Positions 11,301 through 19,177 are shown, counted from the stretch's first letter. The stretch: 19,884 nt of DNA from Saccoglossus kowalevskii (GCF_000003605.2 NW_003125401.1:26620-46503); one strand, 5' to 3'. Numbers and translations are program-made. The notes: a model not told the origin generated them from the letters alone.

Positions 11301-14300
11301 ATATGACTGGTATTTTCATTTAGAACACTGCAGTAATGTGATATTTTCACTCCTATAATAAAAGTGGATAAGACATATCATATGCAATAATGTTTACTCA
11401 CTTTTATACTGCATAAGTAAATCTGTTGATGTATTATGACTAGTGGAAGAGCCTGATGTGTCAACAAGTTCATCACTTGTGTTGACGTCTTCTAAAACTT
11501 GCACTGTAAACAATAAACAAACCAAATAAACATCACAAAGTACAGATGAGTTTTGAGTTGTTAGGCTTCCCCTACATGCAATTGTGATGATGATGTATCA
11601 AAGAAGAAAAAAGTGATTTGCTGGTCCTCCATTCCATAACAAACATGTGTTCAAAGTTTACCAACCAACAGAAACTTCTCTGGTGAAGAGCACATGGCCA
11701 AAAACACAAAATTACTCAATCCTGGAAAGTGACTTTAAAACATACCAGAATGCAATATGAGAGAGAATCTGAATATCGCCCTCTATGGCAGATAATGAAA
11801 ATCCTGAAAGTGCAGGTGGAATTGGCTGGTATAAAAACGTTATACACTACATGTATGTAAACACACCAACACCAATCAAACAAATTTCAGTTTATGTGTG
11901 CATTAACCTTAGCACTGGATGGAAAGCATTTTAGCTGAATTCTTTCTAGTATTAAAGAATGTGCAGACACCCTATTATCAAAATGTTGTGTTGAAAACAC
12001 ACATTACCAAATTCCAAGCTATACCAGGTGGTCATAATGATTATACATACTTGTTACATCTTCTTGTCCGTCACCGTCTGTTTTGTCTAAGATATCATTT
12101 TGGGCATCACCATGGCCTTGTGGTGAATCTTTTAATGTTGTTGTTGTTGTTGTTGATGGCGGTGTATCTTGTTTTTGGAGATGCTGCTGCTGAGCTTGTA
12201 TGGTCTCTAAACGAGCTAGAATATAAAAATCTCTTGATTATGTCGCTTTCAATATGAAAAAAGTTATATATAACAACAGGTGAATTTCAGACTGCAGGGG
12301 TTGTTTACAGACTGAAAACACAATATTAATCGTAATATTTTTATTAGCATTTAGTGCAGATCTGTAAGTGTGTTTGTCCAATCTGTGCATTAAACAAATA
12401 AATAAAATTATTCTGGCATTACTGACAATATTGTAGCGTCATTTCTAATCAGATGCAATGGCGCCCTCAAGCTGTATACTTGGCTCATTCCACAACATTA
12501 AAATTATTTTGGCTGCAACTGAAAGAATCAGTAGTCAGAAGAGAATTCATGTTGGAGAATATTCAAAAATATTTTTCAGTGATGTATTGGGCATACTATT
12601 TAACTCTAAATGGAATACTGGTTCATGCCGGCACGATAACCTCAGTAGAGTACTAAGCTGGTGAGATGATATAGAGGATGATGAAATAAAAAAAGCATGT
12701 ATAATTATTTTCATGTGTTCTCTTCTAAAGTACAGTGATTTTATCATATCATATCATATCATATCATTGTAGCAACAATATGCAAATTGGCTAATGATGA
12801 TATGTAATGCATCCAACTTTCTTGTACAAATACTTGGAGAATACTGGATGAGTTTCAAATCAAAAATGTGACAACTACCTGATTATCATTCAATACAGAA
12901 ATGGGACAAAATATTTTGAATGTTAAAAATACAAAACTTATAAATTCACCCTCTCTCACCAGAAATAGAAATGTTGTTGTCTTCCTTCTTCTTGTAATTA
13001 ACAACAACTACACATACTGAAAAAGTGTCTCGTTCATGTGCTTTTTCTTACCTTTCATTGCTTCTAACTGCTGTTTAGTAAAATCAGAATCAGCCTGCAA
13101 AGATTCTATCTGTGCAGATAACGCCTCTTCACGTTTTTCAGAAAGTTCTAATTTAGTCTGGAGTTCCCTTTTATTAGCATTCACACTTTCAACCTCCTCC
13201 TCATGAGTCCGTTTAATTTCAGCCAGCTCTGCCGTCATTTCCTGCATTTCAGTTTTTGTTTTATTGTGTTTTTCACAAAGTGCATTAAGTTCTTCTTGTG
13301 TGTCATCTGAGGATTCCTTGACATGTGAAAGCTCATCTTCAGTATTGCTAAACAACCTCTGAAACAAAATAATGATTAAATTAAGTGTCAACATTATATA
13401 GCAGAATACTTTAATTTTATAACAAGACTTTATTTCATTTCAATATTTCAGTGTATTGTTGTACTTGTTATTACCAGTTCGGTGATATAAATCATAAGAG
13501 GAATTGTAAATTGACAAATTATGCATTTATTTTTCCCAGCACAAATAATCAAAATAAATTCTAGGTAGAAATAAAGGTAGGTAACGATATCATAGACAAT
13601 TTCTGAAAATGCAATTCTTTTTTTTCTCAATACTATGATACAAGCATGCATTATACATACAAGAAATAGGTTTATGAAAACAGGAAACAGGTACGACTAA
13701 TGGATAGGACACTTGTAAATGCAAGGAAGTATTAGTGAGTCAAAGATCAGTTTTCTGTGACTTTCTATACCCACACCCTGCAGTGCAACTAATACCTGGA
13801 TAGAAAGGTAGCCTGTTTGAAGAGGAAGTGATATTTTCGCATAATCAACAATTAAATAGAGCCAAAATACAATAAATATTTTGTTGTTAGTGACCTTGTG
13901 GTGTTCGTGAGAAATGCATAGCAACTTTGACATAACATGGCACTGAGCTTATTTAGCATTACCATTACCTCAAGATCTGAAAGTTTTCTAACAGCTTCTA
14001 ATTTTTCTTGTAAGACCCGTCTTAACGATTCCTTGGCAGTTGTTTCATACTTGTGTTTGTCATCTTGGAGAGCTACTAATTCTTTTCGTATACTGTCTTC
14101 CGGTTGGGCCTGCAAAAACAGAACAGCGATAACAGTGTTAGTAATTTAACATGTTAGTCCTAAAATCACAGTTTTTTAAATGGACATTCTACAATCACCA
14201 CAGAAGCTTACAAATGTTCAGATTTTCAATTTGGCACTACGAAACAGTTTGTCAAAAACAACACCAACATGCACTTCTAAGAATCATACGCAGCAGTGAA

Positions 14301-16271
14301 AATGGAGGAAACTATTTTAAAATACATCAATGAATCTTTTGCACTACAATCTCTGTAAATAAGTTTATGGAAAAGACGTTCCTTAATGAATGAAATAATC
14401 ATGTTTGTTGAAGCTTTTTTGACAATTTAAAAATGTCCCTAACAATATTTTCTTCTCTGGTGGACAGCACTGTTACATTTGTAATCATAAACAATTGGGT
14501 GTTCCCAGATATTTGGCTCATTTTTATCACTGTCAAAAAAGTATATTGAGTATATTGGTACTGTTATTGGCCATGTGTTAAGTCTGTTAGGCAACATATA
14601 GTAATAATTGGAATTCATTGCTAGCATGAAAACAACTTTAGACCTTATGCTCATAGCATTTGGCCCTCAGTCAGGTACATGTACCTCAGCAACATGACCT
14701 TAGATGATTTTACCAGATCATGGTAAATAAATTCTGTAAACATAATTAGAATTAAGGTTGTTATTCTAATAGTGACAGTTTTAATACATAAACACACTCA
14801 CCTTTGAAAGCGATTGCAGCTGCGCCTCAAGCACCTCCAACCTAGATAATAACCGATCTTCATCTATAAGAGCTTGCCAACCATTTTCAGAAGCTTCCTG
14901 AGTATTTGCAACTATTCTTTGTAATGCTGCTAATTTTTGTTCTAACATTTGTTCCCTATGAAGTGCTTCCTGTAGGTCAAACAGATAGAGGAGTTCATTT
15001 TAGTAAGAATAATAGTTGATGACTAGATTCCAAATCAAATATTCAATATTATCCGGTGATGTCACAAAGTTTAGGCCATTCCTAGCTATATTTTAAAATC
15101 AAATCTTTTAAGGATTGTACATAGTTATGTTTAGCAACTTCTTTAGGAGATATAAAGAAGCAAATACCAAAACTGGTATTATTTATCAATGTTGATATAG
15201 CATTAAAAATTCATGTAGGTATTTGAAACACACATAAATGTACAACTTGCAAACTTTATAGAACATCTAAAGGTAAGATTGATAAGGCAACTAATAATCC
15301 ACATTACCTGTAAATAATGACTTAATTGATAGAGATCCTGAGACTGTACATTGCTACTACTATTGTATGGCATCAAAGTATTCATTGAACTAGAGATAAA
15401 CAAAAAATAACACTATGAAGGGCACTATAATGACCTCCATGCGTACAAGTAAAAACGACAAGATCCTCAGCTGATTATTTACCTCATTAATAGAGGCAGT
15501 ATTACAAATGAACACATGTAGGTGATGATATGCACTTGTGATCACAGCATGCAGTCAATAGACTAACCAGCCACGGGTACCATTGATAACCAAAATATGA
15601 TTCGTGAGGAGAGACACTGACACACAAATATTGTTATCTATCTCAACACATGGGAAAAGTCACCTACTTCTGTAGGATGTACAAATTTGTGCCAGTTTCT
15701 TGTTTATAATATTTGTTGTCATTAAAACAATCATCACAATGTTGTTTCTCAGAATTCAAACAATATTTAACAAATGCACCTAAAACACCTGTACAAGAAT
15801 TCTGACAATAAAAACTTAATAGTAATATTAAGTACAGGGGTGGGGTCTATCATATTTGCACTTACAAAATGGAGGGCATGGAGAAAGATAAGTTGATTAC
15901 CAGTAACTACTTTTTTAACAATTTTGGACAAAAAGGATATGAATTTAGAAAACCTATAGGTCAAAATTTGTGAATAAATAGGGAAAAGAGTATACTTTAT
16001 TTGTGAAAGATGACCAAATTTGACTTTCATGCTCATAACGTTAATGATCCACAGCATATGCTCACTGCAGCAAAATTTGATTTTCACTGACACATTTGTC
16101 TCTTGCGAAATTATTGAGAGCTTACAGTAAACATGTTAATCAAAATTGAAAAAGAATAAGAATTATTTATAACATCTTGGCACACATTAGTTAAAGAAGA
16201 TGCTTACCTTTTTGCTTCTTTACCATCGGGTGTATAGAGAGTAACTGTTGCAATAATACAACCATGGGTGA
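2291..16271 (-). CDS. SLMAP: SLMAP orthologue, internal part of gene (13 exons, both ends outside window)
   Basis: SLMAP is a tail-anchored FHA/coiled-coil protein. In animals its FHA domain binds phosphorylated MST1/2 (Hippo kinases) and its coiled coil bridges to the STRIPAK PP2A complex (established knowledge). The spliced product of the exons listed separately is one open frame of about 531 codons. It opens with THGCIIATVTLYTPDGKEAK, the segment that follows the FHA domain in SLMAP. It continues with EALHREQMLEQKLAALQR, WQALIDEDRLLSRLEV, KESLRRVLQEKLEAVRKLS and SNTEDE, all diagnostic of SLMAP and in family order. After about residue 255 it becomes Ser/Thr/Asp-rich linker alternating with short heptad-rich pieces. 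The FHA core, start codon, C-terminal coils and membrane anchor are absent, so both ends are cut by the window. Every junction has GT-AG ends and matching phase. Identification is very secure; the last three exons are the least certain. Confidence 0.93.
2354..3683 (-). other. SLMAP: SLMAP intron
   Basis: A 1330-bp phase-1 intron, AT-rich, between the exons ending at 3684 and starting at 2353 (minus-strand order). I see no exon-like open frame, repeat or mobile element in it. Confidence 0.7.
3684..3749 (-). CDS. SLMAP: SLMAP exon 12 of window: acidic linker
   Basis: This 66-bp exon is symmetric, phase 1-1, with acceptor tttattag and a weak donor gtagaa. It encodes TQHDGVLEDSGNDSQELTSL plus a final Gln. 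The composition matches the other linker exons of this gene. The weak donor suggests regulated inclusion. I could not match the sequence to a specific vertebrate segment. Confidence 0.7.
3750..4155 (-). other. SLMAP: SLMAP intron
   Basis: A 406-bp phase-1 intron between two small cassette-like exons. It has a strong donor (gtaagt) and acceptor tttattag. Nothing else is recognisable. Confidence 0.68.
4156..4197 (-). CDS. SLMAP: SLMAP exon 11 of window: microexon-like Ser-rich linker
   Basis: This 42-bp, 14-codon exon is symmetric, phase 1-1, from attttttag-like acceptor sequence to a strong gtaagt donor. It encodes TLSNTAEKSLSMS. It is too short for homology to decide; support is two good splice sites, open frame and the same phase as all neighbours. 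It is a likely cassette exon. An intron of 3.9 kb separates it from the preceding exon. Confidence 0.7.
5216..6002 (+). repeat. Modular interspersed repeat, copy A (about 300-bp units)
   Basis: About 790 bp made of degenerate tandem modules. The block GAACATAATCAGTCAAAGCA recurs at 5320 and 5622, a period of 302 bp. Each module carries a hairpin of the form CAAAATGGCC-loop-GGCCATTTTG (perfect 10-bp arms at 5244-5270; a slightly decayed version near 5838-5864). The right end has AGTCC...GGACT (5985-6002), as in the copies at 10488-10731 and 18215-19177. There is no coding capacity. It looks like a non-autonomous element; its class is not proven. Confidence 0.75.
5244..5270. repeat. Perfect inverted repeat, 10-bp arms with 7-nt loop
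   Basis: The arms CAAAATGGCC and GGCCATTTTG flank ACCAGTC. The same hairpin recurs with small changes at about 5838-5864 and at 18606-18632, so it is a conserved part of the interspersed repeat family. Confidence 0.8.
7728..7914. mobile_element. MITE-like element with about 30-bp imperfect terminal inverted repeats
   Basis: The left end CCGTAAAATATGTATTAGAA and the reverse complement of the right end, CTGTAAAATCTGTATTAGAA, match with only two mismatches over 20 bases, and the similarity extends into GAAGCCGC/GAAACCGC. Inside, the motif TAATAGAAGCCGCAT recurs near 7762, 7837 and 7876. It has no open reading frame. A target-site duplication is not clear. About 187 bp, TIRs and no coding capacity fit a non-autonomous DNA transposon. 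Confidence 0.65.
8105..8245 (-). CDS. SLMAP: SLMAP exon 10 of window: acidic linker
   Basis: This 141-bp exon is symmetric, phase 1-1, with acceptor tattgcag and a weak donor gtagat (no G at +5). It encodes EQVTRQLDESTDTVMNDDDG, then RPEDSFLLTKLPDQLGNL and HNHIGNSK. The short coil passes into an acidic linker. The open frame extends upstream through the 23-bp minisatellite of the preceding intron, but the normal exon start is at the polypyrimidine-preceded acceptor given here. Confidence 0.85.
8246..8614 (-). other. SLMAP: SLMAP intron containing a minisatellite
   Basis: A 369-bp phase-1 intron of which about 70% is the 23-bp tandem array at 8302-8560. Retention would stop translation soon after the donor (GKIPIYHKFIH then stop), so the intron is not simply coding. 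Confidence 0.75.
8302..8560. repeat. 23-bp minisatellite, about 11 copies
   Basis: The unit is TACTGAAATCCTGACAATGAGGA on the plus strand, with starts of CTGAAA at 8305, 8328, 8351, 8374, 8394, 8417, 8440, 8463, 8486, 8509, 8532 and 8555. One unit lacks three bases (20 bp, 8374-8393). Two units carry GAGAATAC instead of GAGGATAC, and one has GACATCC. Because 23 is not a multiple of three and no unit frame has a stop, the minus strand is open in all three frames. Confidence 0.95.
8615..8677 (-). CDS. SLMAP: SLMAP exon 9 of window: short helix
   Basis: This 63-bp, 21-codon exon is symmetric, phase 1-1, with acceptor atttcacag and donor gtaaga. It encodes RLEEAKRQNERSDELIRSLQ, a charged amphipathic helix continuing the central coil. 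The frame joins both neighbours without a stop. Confidence 0.86.
8678..10179 (-). other. SLMAP: SLMAP intron containing a long minisatellite
   Basis: A 1502-bp phase-1 intron, strong donor gtaagt. About 83% of it is the 25-bp array at 8878-10130. The remaining flank (8678-8877) shows nothing recognisable. Confidence 0.8.
8878..10130. repeat. 25-bp minisatellite, about 50 copies
   Basis: The unit is TAGTATGCACTTAGATG followed by a variable CACGTATG. I count about 50 units, one disrupted by a 10-bp insertion-like irregularity near 9041-9060 and a shortened one near 10110. The first 17 bases are nearly invariant; most variation is in the CACGTA part. A higher-order pattern appears in 9751-10050, where CACACA units recur at 9751, 9826, 9951 and 10026, and three of them are followed by AATTAG instead of ACTTAG. 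Confidence 0.97.
10180..10371 (-). CDS. SLMAP: SLMAP exon 8 of window: central coiled coil
   Basis: This 192-bp, 64-codon exon is symmetric, phase 1-1, with acceptor gtttgcag and donor gtaagt. It encodes a clear coiled coil: IENMEKQLQEKQDKLDNLQV, then LEQARLEAIQSIAQVSSLEE, then a helix ending DKALTQLT. It corresponds to the Gln/Glu-rich central coil of SLMAP. The plus-strand open frame over the same bases is only its shadow. Confidence 0.9.
10488..10731 (+). repeat. Modular interspersed repeat, copy B (short)
   Basis: A 3'-end fragment of the same family as copy A. It shares ATGGCTCTGGAACAGCATTC, CCAATGTATGTACCAAGTTT and GAACAAAATCTG, then GGACGGATG, GCACAGAGGTCAA and the terminal AGTCCCTGACAGGGGACT stem (10714-10731). 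It is in the same orientation as the other copies. It has no hairpin module, so it appears 5'-truncated. Confidence 0.72.
11277..11354. mobile_element. Small foldback element
   Basis: AGGAGTGAAAATAT (11277-11290) and its exact reverse complement ATATTTTCACTCCT (11341-11354) flank about 50 bp. Perfect 14-bp arms with no coding content suggest a short foldback or MITE remnant; no target-site duplication is evident. Confidence 0.5.
11402..11503 (-). CDS. SLMAP: SLMAP exon 7 of window: Ser/Thr/Asp-rich linker
   Basis: This 102-bp exon is symmetric, phase 1-1, with acceptor tgtttacag and donor gtgagt. The product includes VLEDVNTSDELVDTSGSS and ends LLMQYK. It is acidic, Ser/Thr-rich and without heptads. 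Vertebrate SLMAP has a similar low-complexity, alternatively spliced region here. Support comes from strong splice sites, an open frame with matching phase, and position between secure exons. Confidence 0.78.
11504..12050 (-). other. SLMAP: SLMAP intron
   Basis: A 547-bp phase-1 intron with donor gtatgt and acceptor tgtttacag. Nothing else is recognisable; the plus-strand open frame at 11919-12257 partly overlays exon 12051-12215 and is a shadow. Confidence 0.72.
12051..12215 (-). CDS. SLMAP: SLMAP exon 6 of window: end of helix and Thr-rich linker
   Basis: This 165-bp exon is symmetric, phase 1-1, from tattctag to gtatgt. It encodes RLETIQAQQQHLQKQ, which extends the helix and resembles the RLEHLQEK-type segment of vertebrate SLMAP. 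A run of six Thr codons follows (ACA repeat at 12136-12153), then an Asp/Gly/Gln-rich, probably disordered tail including DKTDGDGQEDVT. The linker part is not conserved in sequence, so that assignment rests on frame and splice continuity. Confidence 0.85.
12136..12153 (-). repeat. Coding ACA microsatellite, six Thr codons
   Basis: Six ACA codons in a row on the minus strand, within the linker exon 12051-12215. A pure trinucleotide run in coding sequence is likely to be length-variable between individuals; changes would keep the frame. Confidence 0.85.
12216..13051 (-). other. SLMAP: SLMAP intron
   Basis: An 836-bp phase-1 intron. It contains a pure pentanucleotide run at 12743-12767 and otherwise only chance open frames on both strands. 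Confidence 0.75.
12743..12767. repeat. (ATCAT)5 microsatellite
   Basis: Five perfect ATCAT units, intronic. Confidence 0.95.
13052..13358 (-). CDS. SLMAP: SLMAP exon 5 of window: long coiled coil
   Basis: This 307-bp exon enters in phase 0 after ttgtttcag and leaves in phase 1 at gtaaga. Its product begins RLFSNTEDELSHVKES, continues with QEELNALCEKHNK, then a Glu/Lys-rich helix, and ends IESLQADSDFTKQQLEAMK. The vertebrate counterparts of the SNTEDE, QEEL and EALQADNDFT blocks are recognisable in the same order. Downstream of this exon every intron in the window is phase 1. Confidence 0.95.
13359..13968 (-). other. SLMAP: SLMAP intron
   Basis: A 610-bp phase-0 intron with donor gtaatg and acceptor ttgtttcag. 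It contains the possible tRNA-like SINE head at 13688-13755; the rest shows nothing recognisable. Confidence 0.8.
13688..13755 (+). mobile_element. Possible tRNA-derived SINE head (degenerate)
   Basis: CTAATGGATAGGACACTTG (13696-13714) strongly resembles the A-box and D-arm of tRNA-Arg. CTTG and CAAG (13712-13715 and 13722-13725) can pair like an anticodon stem. GAGTCAAAGATC (13737-13748) sits where a B-box would be but is degenerate. The acceptor stem does not pair, so this is not a functional tRNA gene. Confidence 0.4.
13969..14109 (-). CDS. SLMAP: SLMAP exon 4 of window: coiled coil
   Basis: This 141-bp, 47-codon exon is phase 0-0, with acceptor ttttgcag and donor gtaatg. The product includes EDSIRKELVALQDDKHKYET and AKESLRRVLQEKLEAVRKLS, both nearly unchanged from vertebrate SLMAP. 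It ends in DLE, where the next exon continues the helix. Confidence 0.97.
14110..14801 (-). other. SLMAP: SLMAP intron
   Basis: A 692-bp phase-0 intron, donor gtgagt, acceptor ttttgcag. I see nothing else in it. Confidence 0.85.
14802..14969 (-). CDS. SLMAP: SLMAP exon 3 of window: start of main coiled coil
   Basis: This 168-bp, 56-codon exon is phase 0-0, entered after cctacag and left at gtgagt. It encodes EALHREQMLEQKLAALQRIV, then WQALIDEDRLLSRLEVLEAQ, then LQSLSK. This is the best conserved block of the family and is nearly identical to the vertebrate protein at most positions. It is heptad-patterned and predicted to be a continuous helix. This exon is the strongest single piece of evidence for the gene identity. 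Confidence 0.97.
14970..15307 (-). other. SLMAP: SLMAP intron
   Basis: A 338-bp phase-0 intron, donor gtaatg, acceptor cctacag. I see nothing else in it. Confidence 0.85.
15308..15389 (-). CDS. SLMAP: SLMAP exon 2 of window: linker to first coiled coil
   Basis: This 82-bp exon runs from tctctag to gtaatg. It completes a Ser codon (AG|T) and ends in phase 0. It encodes a Ser/Asn-rich stretch followed by QDLYQLSHYLQ. The latter corresponds to the ELFQLSQYLQ-type segment that directly precedes the first coiled coil in vertebrate SLMAP. Phase fits both neighbours exactly. Confidence 0.92.
15390..16207 (-). other. SLMAP: SLMAP intron
   Basis: An 818-bp phase-2 intron, donor gtaagc, acceptor tctctag. 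The minus-strand open frame at 15767-16093 has no splice context or homology and is not coding. Confidence 0.85.
16208..16271 (-). CDS. SLMAP: SLMAP exon 1 of window: segment just after the FHA domain
   Basis: This 64-bp exon starts after tttccag and ends before gtaagc. It enters with two bases of a split codon and leaves with two. The last base of that codon's preceding exon should be G, giving Val, because vertebrate SLMAP has a Val-Thr-His-Gly-Cys run here. It encodes THGCIIATVTLYTPDGKEAK, which closely matches the post-FHA strand of vertebrate SLMAP. The exon carrying the FHA core was not found in 16272-19884. Confidence 0.92.
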
Positions 16272-16949
16272 CTGGAAATAGTAAGAAAGCAACTACTATC
16301 AATATATGAAAGTAAGTCAATGACTCTTATTATGAGTAAAAACAAAACAAACTGAAATTGTAAATGAGATCAGCTTTTAATGAAGATATTTTAGGAGAAA
16401 ACCTTCAATATACAAATTGACAAAACCACACACAAAAAATGAGTCTATAGAGCTCCTGCACAACAGTATTTTATTTTAAAGAAATGAAAATGTAAAACTG
16501 GCAATTCATAAAACTACAGAGTAAATCATTAATAAAAATATTTTAGATTGTACAGCAAATTGGCCATTTTTTTTTCACACCCCAGAGACAAAATGAGCTA
16601 TAAATTATGATATTGTAATTCACATTTTTATACCCACAGATGGGAAAATAACATGTAATATATTAAAACAGCCGCCCTTACTGGAAGAGATGTAATTAAA
16701 GCATAGTGTTATACAATTACACATAAATCAACAGTATTCATTTACCTTGGCCTAAATTCAAAACATAATTGCTTATTTATTTATATGGATATCATGACTC
16801 AGAAGAAACTAAAGTAATGGGGACTCCGGAGAGATGAGTCAAAAGTCATTATAATAAACTTTCTAAAGTTAAAATGTTAAAGTATTGAACACAACGAAGA
16901 ATTATTGAATTAATAAAATTATCCATAGTACATTAATCTACTCAATCAA

Positions 16950-17356
16950 CAGGAAAAATGATAGATGACCATATGACAGCAATAATATATTGATTGAAAT
17001 AGTTAATTAACTTAATTGTGTGTATGAATAACAGGAATGATAAAATTAAGGTCTAATATTAAACACAACATTAATAGTTAAATTAAAACAAAGACTATGT
17101 ATATGTCTGTCCAACATGATAATATTTTAAACATCATATTTCACTATCATTGCAGGAAAAATGATAGATGACCATATGACAGCAATAATATATTGATTGA
17201 AATAGTTAATTAACTTAATTGTGTGTATGAATAACAGGAATGATAAAATTAAGGTCTAATATTAAACACAACATTAATAGTTAAATTAAAACAAAGACCA
17301 TGTATATGTCTGTCCAACATGATAATATTTTAAACATCATATTTCACTATCATTGC
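16950..17356. repeat. Tandem duplication, two 203-bp units
   Basis: The unit beginning CAGGAAAAATGATAGATGAC at 16950 is repeated from 17153. The two copies run to CACTATCATTGC and differ at one base that I could find (GACTATG versus GACCATG near 17094 and 17297). The junction is TTGC-AGG. There are only two copies and no coding content. Confidence 0.95.
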
Positions 17357-18214
17357 AAAGAATTATTTGATGTAGATTTGTAATTACATAAAAATTATTT
17401 TGTTAGCACCTGGCATGTTAAAGTAGTCAATTTAGAAATCATCTGTTAGGTTTACTGTGTGTGGTAAATTATATGAAGGTAATAAAATAACTGAGTGTTA
17501 TTAAGTCCATGCATGCATAGTCAGTTTTTGTCTTTTCCATTGATGAAGCAATGTATTTATTTTAATCCATTTTCTATTCAGACTAAATAATTACAACTCT
17601 ATTGCAGCTTTTAGTAAAGTGATGGCAAAATATTCTCTTTTTACACATAGCAGAATTTTCTGCAATAGAGAGCATACAGTGAGTGATATAATTCTTATGT
17701 TAACACAATAACAGTAGCCTGAGAATTACCATCATTCAGGCAGACAGTGATAATATGATTGTCCACTAATTGGGACTGTCAATCAAAACATAGGGGGTCA
17801 TGCTAATGTTCATTTCAGTCATATGTTGTACAATTACCATTTATCAAGAGGTGCTATGAGAAGTGACACTCATCATATCAATGAAGTCACTACTCAAAAT
17901 TACAGAGAAACACATTTTACTCAAGTTTGCAAATAAAAGTACTGCTAATAATCAAAAATTAAATTTATAAAGCAGGTTTCATTTGTAACTGTAATTTATA
18001 TGCCTTCAGGATTGGACATTAAATCTTGGCAGCTAGCAATAAAAGTGGCCATTTCCATATGACAATCACCACAAATCAAAAACAACAAGCATTGATAATG
18101 CATAGTCCCCGTTAAGTATTAGCTGTAGTTGATGTAAATGTTGAGTACAAGTGACATGTAGAAATGAAAGATCAATGTTTTTTTAACACTAACACAGATT
18201 ATAGATTGTGTTAC

Positions 18215-19177
18215 TGTCAGTATAGTACCTACGTGGAAACTTTGAACTGAATTGGACTATATCTTACACAGGAAATACCATGAAAAAAAAAACGCAGCCA
18301 GTCGGGTATTGTTGTTCAAGTATCTCCAAAAGAAATATGGCTTGCACCGTATCCTAATATGTAAGGTCAACATACAAAGTTTGATTGAAAATGCCCTATT
18401 CAACTTTGAACTGAATCAGGCCATATCGCCCTATTCAGCTCCAAGAAACAGTTCTGGACATGTTACAGAATGATATTTTTTACGTTTTTTTTTACAAAAT
18501 GGCCGACATGGTGTTCTGTTATCTTGAAATATAGCACCTATGTAAAAACTTTGAACTGAATCAGGCCCTAGCTTATGGAGAAATCAGCACAAAACGAAAA
18601 CAAAACAAAATGGCCACCAGTCGGCCATCTTGGACCGAATCTCAAAAAAAAGTAACGTGCACCTATAACCCAATATGCATGATTACCATACTAAGTTTGA
18701 TTGAAATCACTCTGTTCAGCTCCGGGAACAGTTCCGGACACTGATTTTAAGATATTAAACAAAATGGCTGCAATTTCGACAAATTTTATCAAATTTCAAA
18801 ACAAAACATGGGTGGTGTAATCTTGAAGTAGTACCTATGTACAGACTTTGAACTGAATCAGGCCGTATCTTATGCATGATCACCATACAAAGTTTGATTG
18901 AAATCACCTTGTTCAGCCACGAGAAACAGTTCCGGACACGTTTAAATATCAGAATTTAGCAAATTTGAAGGACAAAATGACTACCAGTCAGCCATATTTA
19001 ATCGAATGATAACGAAAATTGGCGTGCATATGTAGCTCATCATATACTGTCTGTATGCCAAGTTTGAATGAGATCGGTCAAAGGGTGTCCAAGAAATGGC
19101 TCTGGACGGATAGATGGACAAACGGACGGAATCAAAATTAATAGTCCCCGTTTTTGGACTTCGTCCGAACAGGGACT
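18215..19177 (+). repeat. Modular interspersed repeat, copy C
   Basis: About 960 bp of degenerate modules. TTTGAACTGAATYRG recurs at about 18241, 18550 and 18847 (spacing 309 and 297). AAGTTTGATTGAAA recurs near 18379, 18694 and 18890, and CAGTTCYGGACA follows it. The GGCC hairpin lies at 18606-18632. The right end has ACGGACGGA and the stem AGTCCC...GGGACT (19143-19177) with an inner GGACTTCGTCC hairpin. The open frames at 18252-18473 and 19068-19283 are inside this repeat and are not genes. Confidence 0.75.

Larger units (their letters stand above)
10372..11401 (-). other. SLMAP: SLMAP intron with interspersed repeats
   Basis: A 1030-bp phase-1 intron. It contains the modular repeat copy at 10488-10731 and the foldback element at 11277-11354. 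The stretch 10732-11276 holds only a chance open frame and nothing recognisable. Confidence 0.75.

Noticed and set aside
18252-18473. Plus-strand open frame of 73 codons
   Set aside because: It lies inside the interspersed repeat copy C, with no recognisable domain or splice context.
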